A DNA stretch of 64,000 nucleotides from Candidatus Didemnitutus sp. (lineage in GTDB: Bacteria > Verrucomicrobiota > Verrucomicrobiia > Opitutales > Opitutaceae), in assembly GCA_019634575.1 (NCBI GenBank), contig JAHCAY010000001.1, forward strand, positions 2,852,001-2,916,000, written 5' to 3'. The position numbers and the translations under genes are program-made. The notes under the pieces are model-generated. The model made no database searches. It worked only from the letters and a program-made list of their open reading frames with translations, and was not told the DNA's origin. Numbering within the stretch: the first letter of the stretch is position 1; each line of letters begins with the position of its first letter. Below are positions 48,829 through 58,470 of this stretch, piece after piece.

Positions 48829-50232
48829 TCAGAACCGGTAGCTATACATCAGCTGGGCGTTGTTCTGCCCGTGGGTGATGTGGATGCCGTAGCCGTTGGT
48901 CTTGCCGACCTCGAAGCCGTGGGTGAACGAGAAGTCGACGCTCGAGCGGTCGTCGAACTTCCAGCCGCAACCGACCATCAGGTGCTTCTCGATCGTGGCG
49001 GGGAAAAGGCAGTTGAGGAACTTGTCCGGGATCGGGTCGGTCGAGTAGGAGCCGCCGAAGCGCACGGTGAACCGGTCGGTCGCCTGGTAGGCGGCGCCGA
49101 ACTGCGCGACGAGCTGGTCGTCCCAATTCTGGAAGAGCACCGCGCTCAGCTGCTGGCCGGCGAAGTTGCCGTTGCTGGCGGCGGACGACGCGGTGAAGGT
49201 CATCGCGAACTGGTTCATCACGCTCGCCCAGTAGATCTGGCGGAGATCGGCGGCGATGAGCCAGCGCTCGTTCGGGCGGTAGGCGAGGCCGGCGCCGAGC
49301 ATGGCGGGCCACTCGAAACCGTTCACCTTCATCTCGCCGTGGAGTGTCTGCGCCATCGCGCCCATGCCGGGGATGTTCAGCTGGAAGCTCAGCGCGGCGC
49401 GGCTGGTCTTCAGGTCGCTGAGCGAGGACTTCGTGTGGTAGGTGAGGCCGAGCGTGAGTTGCGGGCTGGCTTGGTAGACGAGGCCGATCTTGCCGGCGTA
49501 GCCGTAGCCCTTGGCCTCGCCGGTCATGGCGTTGCCGTTGGAGAAGTTGAAATAGGCGTAGTCGACGTTCGTGCCGGCGGGCAGCGTGGCCAACATGCCG
49601 CTGAAGCTCTGCACGATCGTGCCGGAGGCGCGGCCGAACTGCTGGCTGGTCGGCATCACGAGGTCGAAGAACTGCGTGCCGCTCATCGCCATCTTCAGAT
49701 CCATGCCGGCCCACATGAAATCGGCCGTCGCGGCGACGTGGAGGCGGTCGTTCACCTTCCAGACGAGCGGGGCGATGACGCGGCCGACGGAGACTTCGGT
49801 GCGGTTCTCGAGGCCGAAGCCGAGGCCGCGCCAGGAATTGGCGTCGTATTGGCAGCCCATGCCGCCCTGGCCGAAGATGCCGAGGCCATAGGTAAAATCG
49901 CCTGAGCGGCGCGCATAGCCGAAGGCCGGCATGTAGAACGCCGTGAGCTGCGAATCGGCCGATGCGCCGGCGGGATTGGTTGCCGTGATATCGGGCCCGA
50001 GGACGCCGAGGGCGACATCGAGGCGGGCGCGCTCGGCCATGAGGCCGAGCGTCGCCGGGTTGTTGATCACGGCGGCGGCGCCGTTGTCGAAGGCCATCGA
50101 GGTGCCGCCCATCGCCGTGGCGATGGGGCCGTAGCCCTCCATGTTCATGCCGTTGGTCGCGACCAGCGGGCTCGTTAAACCGACTGCCGCGAGCGTGGCC
50201 GCGAGCGGGAGAAGGGTGCGCAGGGATTTCAT
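48829..50232 (-). CDS. FadL/OmpP1-like outer-membrane transporter
   Basis: This 467-aa protein has a signal peptide (MKSLRTLLPLAATLAAVG), the FadL N-terminal plug-like region (NGMNMEGYGPIATAMGGTSMAFDNGAAAVINNPATLGL) and a beta-barrel ending in the aromatic residue F (AQLMYSYRF). FadL-type proteins import hydrophobic compounds across the outer membrane. Here the neighbouring sulfur genes and the shared promoter module suggest uptake or release of a hydrophobic sulfur species, which is inference. The ATG at 50232 begins the signal peptide. Confidence 0.9.
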   Translation of the reverse strand: MKSLRTLLPLAATLAAVGLTSPLVATNGMNMEGYGPIATAMGGTSMAFDNGAAAVINNPATLGLMAERARLDVALGVLGPDITATNPAGASADSQLTAFYMPAFGYARRSGDFTYGLGIFGQGGMGCQYDANSWRGLGFGLENRTEVSVGRVIAPLVWKVNDRLHVAATADFMWAGMDLKMAMSGTQFFDLVMPTSQQFGRASGTIVQSFSGMLATLPAGTNVDYAYFNFSNGNAMTGEAKGYGYAGKIGLVYQASPQLTLGLTYHTKSSLSDLKTSRAALSFQLNIPGMGAMAQTLHGEMKVNGFEWPAMLGAGLAYRPNERWLIAADLRQIYWASVMNQFAMTFTASSAASNGNFAGQQLSAVLFQNWDDQLVAQFGAAYQATDRFTVRFGGSYSTDPIPDKFLNCLFPATIEKHLMVGCGWKFDDRSSVDFSFTHGFEVGKTNGYGIHITHGQNNAQLMYSYRF

Positions 50233-50329
50233 GGGGTTGGTTGGGCGGCGTGGCCGATCCGGCGGCATTCTCGCACATGTGCCGCCCCGCTGGCTGCGCA
50301 CGGATTGCGCCAAGGAACACGCATGGCTA

Positions 50330-50358
50330 GTTATATGAGCAAATGCTCAAATAGATTA
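50330..50358 (-). promoter_or_regulatory. promoter with ArsR-type operator, FadL-like gene
   Basis: On the minus strand TAATCT (50353-50358) and TATAAC (50330-50335) are spaced by 17 bases that carry the inverted repeat TGAGCAAATGCTCA (50336-50349). It lies about 100 bases upstream of the FadL-like start. The match to the SQR promoter is close in sequence, spacing and polarity, which indicates co-regulation. The rest of the 261-bp divergent gap shows nothing else clear. Confidence 0.75.
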
Positions 50359-50494
50359 ACACAGCTTACGCTGCCGGTGCGGCACAGTAGCCGGGCGAAT
50401 TCCGTCCGAAAGTTCTCCTCTCATCCGCGGGCCCGCGGCAAGGGGTTGTAAATGTCGCGGCGGATGTGCCGTTGAGAAGGTGGTCACCTTTCCC

Positions 50495-52426
50495 ATGAAA
50501 AACCTCAGCCTCCGCGTCCAGCTGCTGCTGGCCTTCGGCGTTGTTGCGTCCATCGCCCTCGTCGTCGCCAGCATCGGCTATCTCGCCACCCATCGCGTCA
50601 GCGGTTACGTCGAGCGCATTGGCGAGCACACGATGCCCGCGATGGAGGGATTGCTCGATTCCCGCTTCGAGCTCGAAAGCCTGAGGGTCGCCCAGCGCAC
50701 CCTGCTTTCCCCGAACCTCAAGCCCGACGACCGCGCGCGGCAATTCACCAACGCGCGTGACGCCCTGGAGCGCTACCAGAAGGAATTCGGCTTCTACGCC
50801 GCGGAGGCGAAACACGGACCGCACGCCGCCGAGATCACGCAGCTCGAACGGCAGGTCGCCGAATGGAAACAGGCGAACGACAAATTCTTCGCTACCGTGC
50901 GCGTGCTCGAGCAGATGGACGTCACCAATCCGGTGGCGCTCGAAGCGCAGCAGGAGGGCTTTCGCGGCGATCACCATCAAGCCATCGCCCGCGCCGCCAC
51001 CCACATCTTCGGCGGCAAGACCTACACGGGAGGCGCCGACCCCACAGCCTGCCGCTACGGCAAATGGCTCGCCAGCTACCAGACCAGCAATCCAGCGATC
51101 AGCGGCCTCATGGAGAAATCGCGCGATCCGCACACCCGCTTTCATGCCGCGGTCGCGAGTATCCAGGCCAGGCTCGCGGCCGGTGAAACGGCCGAGGCGC
51201 AAAAGATCTACACCGAAAACCTCGTGCCGGCCGCCGACGAGACCATCGGCATGTTCGGCTCCCTGCTGGCCGAGACCGCCAAGGCGCGCACCATCTACGA
51301 TCAGCTCGATCACATCACGATGACCGAAGTGCGCGACAAGCAGCGCGTTGTGCAGGCCTCCTACGCGGCGTTGGTCGACGCTTCCAGGCAGGACGCAAAC
51401 AAGGCGGTCGATACCGCTCAGGATGACGCGCGAGCTTCCGGTCGAGGGGTCGCTCTCGCGGCGCTCGTCGGCGTCGTGCTCGCGCTGGCCTTCGGTTTCG
51501 CGCTCGCGTTCTCGCTCTCCCGCCGCGTCGGCGAAGTCAGTGCGACGCTCGATGCCGGGGCCGATCAAACCGCCGCCGCTGCCGGACAGATTGCCAGCGC
51601 CAGCTCCAATCTCGCCGCAGGCGCCAGCCGCCAGGCCGCCGCGCTCGAAGAGACCTCCGCCACGCTCGCCGAGATCTCGAGCATGACGAAACGCGCCGCC
51701 GATCATGCGCGGGACGCTAAAGCCGTCGCCGGCGAAGCCCGTGGCGCCGCCGAGACCAGCGAGAGCGACGTCGCGCAAATGAGCCAGGCAATGGACGACA
51801 TCGGCCGCGCCACGCGCGAAGTCGAAGCCATCGTGAAGACGATCGACGAGATCGCCTTCCAAACGAACATCCTCGCGCTCAACGCTTCCGTCGAGGCCGC
51901 GCGCGCTGGCGAGGCCGGCGCCGGTTTCGCCGTCGTGGCCGGCGAGGTGCGCACGCTCGCGCAGCGCGCCGCCGATGCCGCCAAGGACACCGCGCAGCGC
52001 ATCACCGCCGCCAGCACCGCCAGCAAATCCGGCCGCGACTACGTCGAGCGCGTGCAGGGCCGGTTGACCGAGATTCTCGCCAAGACCCGCCAGGTCGACG
52101 AAGCCATGGAGGCGATCGTCGTTGCCGCGCGGGAACAGGATGCCGGCCTCACCCAGGTGAACACGGCGATGGCGGAGATGGACAAGCTCACGCAGGAGAA
52201 CGCCGCCTCAGCGGAGGAATCCGCGTCCGCCTCGGAAGAGTTGCACGCGCAAACCGAGGAACTCCGCGCCGCGATGGGCCGACTGCACGCGATCATCCGC
52301 GGCGCAAAAGCCGCGCGGGTGGAGGAGGACGCGCACTCCGCTGAGCTGGCGGCCCACACCGGCCGGCAAGCGGTTCGCGAAGCCGCACCGGCCGCGGTCG
52401 ACCTCGCGCCCGCTCGCTCGGTGTGA
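50495..52426 (+). CDS. methyl-accepting chemotaxis protein with CZB-like zinc motif
   Basis: This 643-aa chemoreceptor has a first membrane helix (about 11-33), a periplasmic sensor part (about 34-312), a second helix (about 318-342) and a cytoplasmic signalling part with the canonical hairpin [37 protein letters not shown]. No HAMP domain is evident between the second helix and the signalling part. The sensor part contains H160, C186 in ACRYGKW191 and H213/H217 in [10 protein letters not shown], which resembles the chemoreceptor zinc-binding (CZB) motif. Start: ATG 50495; a GTG at 50480 is an alternative. It is divergent from the FadL-like gene. Confidence 0.9.
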   Translation: MKNLSLRVQLLLAFGVVASIALVVASIGYLATHRVSGYVERIGEHTMPAMEGLLDSRFELESLRVAQRTLLSPNLKPDDRARQFTNARDALERYQKEFGFYAAEAKHGPHAAEITQLERQVAEWKQANDKFFATVRVLEQMDVTNPVALEAQQEGFRGDHHQAIARAATHIFGGKTYTGGADPTACRYGKWLASYQTSNPAISGLMEKSRDPHTRFHAAVASIQARLAAGETAEAQKIYTENLVPAADETIGMFGSLLAETAKARTIYDQLDHITMTEVRDKQRVVQASYAALVDASRQDANKAVDTAQDDARASGRGVALAALVGVVLALAFGFALAFSLSRRVGEVSATLDAGADQTAAAAGQIASASSNLAAGASRQAAALEETSATLAEISSMTKRAADHARDAKAVAGEARGAAETSESDVAQMSQAMDDIGRATREVEAIVKTIDEIAFQTNILALNASVEAARAGEAGAGFAVVAGEVRTLAQRAADAAKDTAQRITAASTASKSGRDYVERVQGRLTEILAKTRQVDEAMEAIVVAAREQDAGLTQVNTAMAEMDKLTQENAASAEESASASEELHAQTEELRAAMGRLHAIIRGAKAARVEEDAHSAELAAHTGRQAVREAAPAAVDLAPARSV

Positions 52427-53007
52427 GTCGTCGGGACGGATCGCGGCGTGGCTGGAGTGGGGGTGGCCGTCGATACGATGTGCAAGCACTCCCAGCCTGT
52501 TCCACGGCTGGGATCACGGCGATTGCCGGTGACGCGACGATTCGGTCGCGCGATGCGGCCGAGCTTCTTGGGGTCGAAGTGGAGCAACTAACCGGGATGC
52601 TCTCGCTTGTGGTGCACCGCCGGACTTCACAGTGCCGTTCTACGGGATCCTTATCGGAGTGCGGGCCGGTCGCGCCGTCGGCCTCGAACCGGCTCATCCA
52701 CTTGCGCACGGTCTTCGGCGTCTGCTTCCCGACCAAACCAAACGCGCGATGTCCTCTCAACTACGCGGGGTAGTCCGAGTATTGGTGTGCCTGTCCTTCC
52801 GGTGCCTCCAGAGTGGGCTGCTTTGTTTCCAACCCATCTCTCTCAGCTTCGCACCAGAGGGACAACGTCCTGAAAAGTTCGCAGCCCGGCTCTCGGGTCG
52901 GTGCGCGACGGAGCGGGCGGGGCCCTGCGGCCGCCGGTGAGCAAGATCTGCGCACACTTGGCGCTTGCCGCGGGGCGGTCGTAGCCGGGAATGGTTCGGA
53001 TGTTCAC
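52427..53007. other. 580-bp gap with degraded sequence
   Basis: Between the chemoreceptor and the CHASE2 cyclase there is no intact gene. The only recognisable content is a transposase helix-turn-helix fragment on the minus strand (about 52650-52760). Composition is less G+C-biased in codon position than in the genes. No repeat, terminator or promoter could be assigned. Confidence 0.6.
52650..52760 (-). pseudogene. transposase helix-turn-helix remnant, IS481-like
   Basis: A minus-strand stretch encodes RAFGLVGKQTPKTVRKWMSRFEADGATG, which matches the N-terminal HTH of IS481-family transposases (KTVRKWxxRFxAEG). Neither the catalytic DDE domain nor terminal inverted repeats are visible around it. 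The element has decayed to a fragment. Confidence 0.5.
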
Positions 53008-55095
53008 GTGAGAAATCCACGCTCCAGCTCCGTGTCTTCCGGTCGCCGTGCCATCGTGTTGTGCGCGTTCGCGGCGGCGGGCTTTTTCGCGCTCCCCTGG
53101 ACGTGGCTCCGCCATTGGGAAGCGGACACGGCGGACTTCCGGCTGCGGTTGCGCGGGGTGACGCGTGACGCGTCTCCGGTGGTCATCGTAAGCATCGAGG
53201 AGTCGAGTTTTTCGCTGGCGGAGCGGGCGCCGGACGCTGCGCGACGCGAGCCCGTGCTCGCACGCATGGGGCAGCCGTGGCCGTGGGATCGGCGGGTGTT
53301 CGCCGCGGTGCTCGACCAGCTTGCGCGGGCCGGGGCTCGCGCCGTGGTGTTCGACGTCGTGTTCGCGGCGGAGACGGCGGGCGATCCCGAATTCGCCGCG
53401 GCGCTCGCGGCGTCGCCGGTGCCGGTCATTTTGGCGCGGGAATACGTGGTGAGCGAGACGCTCGAGGGGGAGCGAAGTGTCTCGACGATCGAGCCGCGGA
53501 CGGAGTTTGCCGGGGCGGCGCCGCGGGTGCGCACGGGTTTCGCGAACGTCTGGCCTGACGACGATGGCGTCGTGCGCGATACGCGGCTGGCGCTGGCGCC
53601 GGGCGAGTTGCTCGGAGATGCGCCGGGCGGCGAGGCGGCGGAGCCGTCGCTCGCGCTCGCGGCGGCGCGCGTGTTGGGGGGCGGGGCGGCCGTGGAAGCA
53701 CGGGACGGACTCATCAACTTCCTCGGTCCCGATGGCACGGTCCCGCGCGTGCCGATCGAAAACCTGTTCCTCCCGGACCGCTGGAACGGCTCCGTGCTCG
53801 CGCGCGGCGAGTTTTTCCGCGATCGCATCGTCGTCGTCGGGCCATGGTCGGAGGTGCGGTTCAAAGACTACCACGCCACGCCGTTCGGCCTGATGGCCGG
53901 CGCCGAATTGCAGGCCAACCTCATCGCATCGCTGTCCGGCCGCGGATTGCTCTGGGCCGCGCCCGCGTGGCTCGGCTGGCTGGCGGTGGCGGTGGCGGCG
54001 GCGCTCGCCGGCGTGGTCTGCGTGCGCGCCGCGGGCGCGGTGCGGCAATCGCTGACGTTGCTCGCCATCCTCGGGGCGTGGCTGGTGCTCGCGCAAGGCG
54101 TGCTACTCGCGGCCGGCGGGGTGTTGCCGGTGGCCGCGCCGGTGCTGGCGCTGCTCACCGCCGGCGTCGGCGGCATTGCGGTGCGCTACGCCGGCGAACA
54201 GCGCCAGCGGCGCCGCCTGCGGACGCTGCTGGGCAGCTACGTCTCGGAGCAGATCGCCGAAGTGATCGTCAACCAGCCGGAATCGCTCGCGGCCGCGATG
54301 CGCGGCGAGCGCCGGCCGGTGACGGTGTTGTTTTCCGATTTGCGCGGCTTCACCCGGCTCTCCGAGGAGCGGCCGCCGGACGCGTTGGTCGCGCAGCTGA
54401 ACGAATACATGCACGCGACCGTCGACTGCATCCTCGCCGAGGGGGGCACGGTGCAGAAATTCATCGGCGACGCGATCCTTGCCGTCTGGGGCGACACGCA
54501 TTCGGCGGGCGCCGCCGAGGACGCCTCGCGCGCCGTCGCCGCGGCGCTCGCGATGGACGCCGCCCTCGTCCGCCTCAACGCCGAGTGGGCCGCGCGTCCC
54601 GACCGCGTGCCGCTGCGCATGGGCGTGGGCCTGCAGCACGGTGTCGTCACCGTCGGCAACATCGGTCATCCTCGCCGCATGGAATTCGGCGTGCTCGGCG
54701 ACGCCGTGAACACCGCCTCGCGCCTCGAGGGCGCGACAAAGCACCTCGGCCTGCCGTTGCTCGTCGGCGCGCCGGTCGCGCGACTCGCGGCGGGGCGGTT
54801 CCGTTTCGCGTTCGTCGCGCGCGTGCGACTCGCCGGCCGCGCCGCGCCGGAAGAGGTGTTCACGCCGATCGGTCGGGCCGATGAGCCTGAGCCATTGTGG
54901 CAAAATGGTTACCAAAAAGCCGTCGCGCTGCTCCAGGCGGGCGACTTCGCTGCGGCGCGAGCGAGCCTTGCCACCCTCGTCCCCGACACGCCGCGAGCGC
55001 GCGAGCTGGTTGCGTTTCAGGCCCAACGTGCCGACGCCCTGGCCGCGCACCCGCCCGCGTCGTGGGACGGCACGCTCCGCCTCGAAGAAAAATGA
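53008..55095 (+). CDS. CHASE2-domain adenylate cyclase (class III)
   Basis: This 695-aa protein has an N-terminal helix, an extracytoplasmic CHASE2 sensor domain (about 30-330: WDRRVFAAVLDQLARAGARAVVFDVVFA, FRDRIVVVGPWSEVRFKDYHATPFG), three membrane helices (about 345-430) and a cytoplasmic class III cyclase domain (about 465-640). Metal-binding Asp lies in VLFSDLRGFTRLSE, and KFIGDAILAVWGD and FGVLGDAVNTASRLEG hold the Lys and Asp that select ATP. A roughly 50-residue tail follows. The GTG start at 53008 was chosen because it precedes the first helix. The FecR gene overlaps its stop by ATGA. Confidence 0.9.
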   Translation: MRNPRSSSVSSGRRAIVLCAFAAAGFFALPWTWLRHWEADTADFRLRLRGVTRDASPVVIVSIEESSFSLAERAPDAARREPVLARMGQPWPWDRRVFAAVLDQLARAGARAVVFDVVFAAETAGDPEFAAALAASPVPVILAREYVVSETLEGERSVSTIEPRTEFAGAAPRVRTGFANVWPDDDGVVRDTRLALAPGELLGDAPGGEAAEPSLALAAARVLGGGAAVEARDGLINFLGPDGTVPRVPIENLFLPDRWNGSVLARGEFFRDRIVVVGPWSEVRFKDYHATPFGLMAGAELQANLIASLSGRGLLWAAPAWLGWLAVAVAAALAGVVCVRAAGAVRQSLTLLAILGAWLVLAQGVLLAAGGVLPVAAPVLALLTAGVGGIAVRYAGEQRQRRRLRTLLGSYVSEQIAEVIVNQPESLAAAMRGERRPVTVLFSDLRGFTRLSEERPPDALVAQLNEYMHATVDCILAEGGTVQKFIGDAILAVWGDTHSAGAAEDASRAVAAALAMDAALVRLNAEWAARPDRVPLRMGVGLQHGVVTVGNIGHPRRMEFGVLGDAVNTASRLEGATKHLGLPLLVGAPVARLAAGRFRFAFVARVRLAGRAAPEEVFTPIGRADEPEPLWQNGYQKAVALLQAGDFAAARASLATLVPDTPRARELVAFQAQRADALAAHPPASWDGTLRLEEK

Positions 55096-56942
55096 AACCA
55101 CTTTCCGCCATGAAAACCGCCCTCCGCCACTGCGTCTTCGCGTTGGCCGCCTCCGTCGTGTCCGTCTCCGCGGCGCCGCTCGTGTTGGACCACTCGACCG
55201 TCATCGAGGTGGTCAACCATGTCGACCACCTCGCCGTGCCGACCGACGCCGTGACGCCGGCCGTGGTGCAGATGGAGCTGCGCGCGCCGGACCGCCTGCG
55301 CACCGGTCGCGACTCCCGCGCCGAACTCCGCGCCGAGGACGGCACGATCACGCGCGTCGGCGCGAACACGCTTTTCGCGTTCGACCCGCGCGGACGCGAG
55401 CTGCGCCTCGAGCGCGGCAGCCTGCTCTTCCATTCGCCGACCGGCAAAGGCGGCGGCACGATCCGCACCTCGTCGGCCTCGGCCACCGTGCTCGGCACGA
55501 CGCTCATCGCCGCGACGACGCCCGACGGCGGCTACAAGCTGCTCGTGCTCGAAGGCCGCGCCGAGGTGAAATTCGCCTCAGGCAACGCACTCCAGCTCGA
55601 GGCCGGCCAGCTCACGTTCGTGCGCCCCGGCACCGGCGGCGTCGGCGTGCCGGGACCGGTGGTGCCGTTCGATCTGGCGCGGCAGGTGAAGGGCTCGAAG
55701 CTCGTCCAGGGTTTCTCGCGTCCACTCCCGTCGCAGGCGCGCATCGACCGCGCGATCCAGACGCAGGGCAAGGCCGTGGGACTCGGCCGCTACGTCACCA
55801 CCGGCTTCCTCGTCTTTGCCGCCAGCAGCGACACGCAGGTCAACGGCATCGAGACCTCCGGCCCCGACGCCGACAACAACCTCGTCGGCGAATTCACCGC
55901 CGCGCAGCGCCTCGCGCTCAACACCTCTGCGACGCTCTCCACGCCCACGCTGCCTGAGGCGCGCGTGTTCCGCTCGCCGCTGCTCGTGCCGAAGAGCGAG
56001 AGCCCGTATCTCAACGCCCAATCCGACACGCTCATCACCGGCCTGCTCGCCGACACGCTCACGATCACCACGCCGACGCTCAGCCTCTCGACGTGGGGCG
56101 GTCCGACGGATTTCCAGCTCGTCGGCAAGACCCGCATCGACGTCACCGGCGGGCTGAAGTTCACGGACCTCGGCAAGGTGAACTTCCTGCGCCTCTTCAG
56201 CCCGCAGGTGAACCTGCCGTCGAGCGGCACGATCTCGGCCACGTTCACCAGCGCGACGCACGGCACGTTCTATTTCGACACCGACGAGACCTTCACGCTC
56301 GGCGCCGTCACCTTCGAGTCGCACGGCGGCGGCGTCATCCTCCAATCCCACAGCGGCGACGTCGTGCTCGACGGCACGACTTTCCACTCCGACGCGCCCA
56401 TCGGCGCGCTCGCGACCGTCGCCGGCGCTGTGAACCTCGACGCTCGTGTCGGCAACGTCTCCGTGACGCGCGCGCTCGTCGACGCCCCCGGCGGCGCCTT
56501 CGCGATCTCGGGTGCCGCGGGCGTCACGATCCGCCAATCGAACTTCGCGCTCGGCGGCAATTTCTGGGCCGACTCCGGCAAATCGCTCACGTTCGACACG
56601 CTGACGTTCACCGCGCCCGCCGGCAGCGTTTTCCAAGGCACGGGCAACGACACGATCACGGCGCGCGCGTTGGATTTCCGCGCGTTTGCCGAGGTCAACC
56701 TCGGCGCCCGCACGCTCGTGCTCGAGTCCGTGCACTTCGCCTCCGGCACGACGGTGCGTCTCGTCAGCGAGAACGGCCTCCTCGCGCCGAACCCCAACAC
56801 CGGTGCCTCCGCGGCGACCGGCTACGTGAACTTCATCCGCGACGTCACCTACGCCGACAAACCCGCGCAGGACTTCGTGTCCGTCGCTGCCGGCGGCACC
56901 GGCGCGCAACCCACCGCGATCCAGATCTCCAAGCCCAACTGA
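55092..56942 (+). CDS. FecR-domain surface protein with beta-helix-like body
   Basis: This 616-aa protein has a signal peptide (about 1-27) and a FecR domain (about 45-170: LRTGRDSRAELRAEDGTITRVGANTLF, RGSLLFHSPTGKGGGTIRTSSASATVLGTTLIAA). The rest is rich in repeated short beta strands with T/S/G (TFYFDTDETFTLGAVTFESHGGGVILQSH, DSGKSLTFDTLTFTAPAGSVFQG), typical of beta-helix or filamentous surface proteins. FecR-domain proteins normally transmit signals or bind glycans in the periplasm. It is coupled to the cyclase, and a barrel gene follows 11 bases downstream. Start: ATG 55092; the ATG at 55110 may be the real signal-peptide start. Confidence 0.8.
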   Translation: MKPLSAMKTALRHCVFALAASVVSVSAAPLVLDHSTVIEVVNHVDHLAVPTDAVTPAVVQMELRAPDRLRTGRDSRAELRAEDGTITRVGANTLFAFDPRGRELRLERGSLLFHSPTGKGGGTIRTSSASATVLGTTLIAATTPDGGYKLLVLEGRAEVKFASGNALQLEAGQLTFVRPGTGGVGVPGPVVPFDLARQVKGSKLVQGFSRPLPSQARIDRAIQTQGKAVGLGRYVTTGFLVFAASSDTQVNGIETSGPDADNNLVGEFTAAQRLALNTSATLSTPTLPEARVFRSPLLVPKSESPYLNAQSDTLITGLLADTLTITTPTLSLSTWGGPTDFQLVGKTRIDVTGGLKFTDLGKVNFLRLFSPQVNLPSSGTISATFTSATHGTFYFDTDETFTLGAVTFESHGGGVILQSHSGDVVLDGTTFHSDAPIGALATVAGAVNLDARVGNVSVTRALVDAPGGAFAISGAAGVTIRQSNFALGGNFWADSGKSLTFDTLTFTAPAGSVFQGTGNDTITARALDFRAFAEVNLGARTLVLESVHFASGTTVRLVSENGLLAPNPNTGASAATGYVNFIRDVTYADKPAQDFVSVAAGGTGAQPTAIQISKPN

Positions 56943-56953
56943 ACGGGTCCGCG

Positions 56954-57910
56954 ATGAAACCGCTTTTCCATTTCGCTCTCCTCTCACTCGCTGCCGCCAC
57001 GCTGCCGCTCGCCGCGCCCGCCGCCGCACCAGCCGGCCCCCCGGCTGCCGCCACCGTCGAGGAGCTCTATCGCGGCGAGCTCGACGACACCGGCCCGCAA
57101 TACCTGCTCCAGCCCGCCGCCGGCCGCCCCACGCGCTTCGCCGTCTGGTCGCGCGTGGATGCCTCGTGGACCGACAACGCCACATTCACCGAGACCAATT
57201 CCGGCGAGACGACCGTCTCGTCGTTCCAGCTCGGCGGCGATGTGAACTGCCTCGAACGCACGGTCGCCGCCGGCAAGCTGCGCCTCGCCGCCGGCGCGCA
57301 CGGCCAGATGTTCCGCTACGGCTTCGCCAGCGACGACGACCGCGTGATCGATTACCTTCAGGTCGACCGCAACAACTTCGACCTGCTCGGCACGCACCTC
57401 CGCGCCACCTGGCAACGCGGCCCGTGGCTCGCCGCCAGCGCGCTCCAGGGCACGTTGCTCCACAACCGCAGCGCCGGCCGCACGTTTTATCGCGAACTCG
57501 CCTGGGACGCCGCGCTCTACCGCCAATGGACCGTCGCCGGCAAAGCGACCGTCCTCGTCGGCGCCGATCTCGCGCGCCGCTGGTCGACCACCGAAACCTA
57601 CGGCCTGCTCCCGCGCAGCTGGAACGACCGCGCCGAGGCCGGCCTCACCGCCGCCTGGCAGCAACCGATCCGCGGCAAACTCGCGTGGCGCGCCACCGCT
57701 CGCGTGACCGGGACCGACTACACGCACGCCGACCGCTCGCGCCGCGACGTCACCGGCTCGCTCGGCGCGGAGCTGCTCTACACCTGGCGCGAGCGCTGCG
57801 ATTTCCGGGTGTTCGTCAGTCACGAACGCCGCGACAGCACCGAGCCCGCCATCGCCGACTACGCCCGCTGGGAAGCCGGCGCGGGTGCCGGCGTGCGGTG
57901 GGAGTTTTGA
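56954..57910 (+). CDS. probable outer-membrane beta-barrel protein
   Basis: This 318-aa protein has a signal peptide (MKPLFHFALLSLAAATLPLAAPAAA) and strand-rich mature sequence ending in the aromatic VRWEF, the classic C-terminal signal for outer-membrane barrel insertion. Strand-like units include FAVWSRVDASWTDNATF, LRATWQRGPWLAASALQG and GELLYTWRERCDFRVFVSHER-type patterns. It sits third behind the cyclase and the FecR-domain gene and is likely co-transcribed. No family was recognised. Confidence 0.8.
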   Translation: MKPLFHFALLSLAAATLPLAAPAAAPAGPPAAATVEELYRGELDDTGPQYLLQPAAGRPTRFAVWSRVDASWTDNATFTETNSGETTVSSFQLGGDVNCLERTVAAGKLRLAAGAHGQMFRYGFASDDDRVIDYLQVDRNNFDLLGTHLRATWQRGPWLAASALQGTLLHNRSAGRTFYRELAWDAALYRQWTVAGKATVLVGADLARRWSTTETYGLLPRSWNDRAEAGLTAAWQQPIRGKLAWRATARVTGTDYTHADRSRRDVTGSLGAELLYTWRERCDFRVFVSHERRDSTEPAIADYARWEAGAGAGVRWEF

Positions 57911-57961
57911 GCGAGCCCGCGTGCTTGCCAGCGCATCGCGGATGCGTTGGCTGTTTCGCCG

Positions 57962-58435
57962 ATGCCCTCGAAACCCATTCCCGGCTCCAGCGGCGAAGTG
58001 CTCACGTGTCTTCCGTCGGCTTACGTGCCGCATGCGGCGACCGGCTTGCTGCACCTGCCGCGCTTTCTCGCGAAGGCGAGATACGTGAAAGAGCACGGCG
58101 CGCTCCCCGCGAGTTACGCGAAAAACTACAAGCGCGGGATGGACCGGTTTCTCTGCCTGCACCTCGGTATCGACCCGGCGGCGGTGGAGAAAATCGTCTT
58201 CGAATGCATCGATGCCGGCCTCGACGACGCGGAACGCGACCGGCGCCTGCTCGCGCTTTTCTCCGCCGATCTCCGCGTGGCGAAATGGAACCGCGACTAC
58301 GTGCAAAAAGGCATGACGCCGAGCGGCCGCGAATTCCTCAAGGAAGCGCTGACCAACATGGGTTGCGCCGACCGCGTGGACCAAATCGTGAGCGTGGTCG
58401 ACCTGATCGAGTTCGACGAAGGCCGGATCGAGTGA
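57962..58435 (+). CDS. DUF5069 domain protein
   Basis: This 157-aa soluble protein matches DUF5069: LHLPRFLAKARYVKEHGALPASYAKNYKRGMDRFLCLHLGI, with the end VDLIEFDEGRI. The family is common in Verrucomicrobia and relatives and has no assigned function. The ATG at 57962 is preferred over TTG at 57947. It is alone between the barrel gene and the convergent methyltransferase gene. Confidence 0.85.
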   Translation: MPSKPIPGSSGEVLTCLPSAYVPHAATGLLHLPRFLAKARYVKEHGALPASYAKNYKRGMDRFLCLHLGIDPAAVEKIVFECIDAGLDDAERDRRLLALFSADLRVAKWNRDYVQKGMTPSGREFLKEALTNMGCADRVDQIVSVVDLIEFDEGRIE

Positions 58436-58470
58436 GTCGTCGATCCGCGACGGCGCTTCTTGGCTGACGT

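Noticed and set aside
52423-52773. Plus-strand frame after the chemoreceptor gene
   Set aside because: It runs antisense to the transposase remnant, has no ribosome-binding site or family match, and is probably not a gene.
55578-57185. Open frame of 535 codons antisense to the FecR and barrel genes
   Set aside because: It spans two real genes and their gap and has Arg/Gly/Val-rich low-complexity sequence, so it is a composition artefact.
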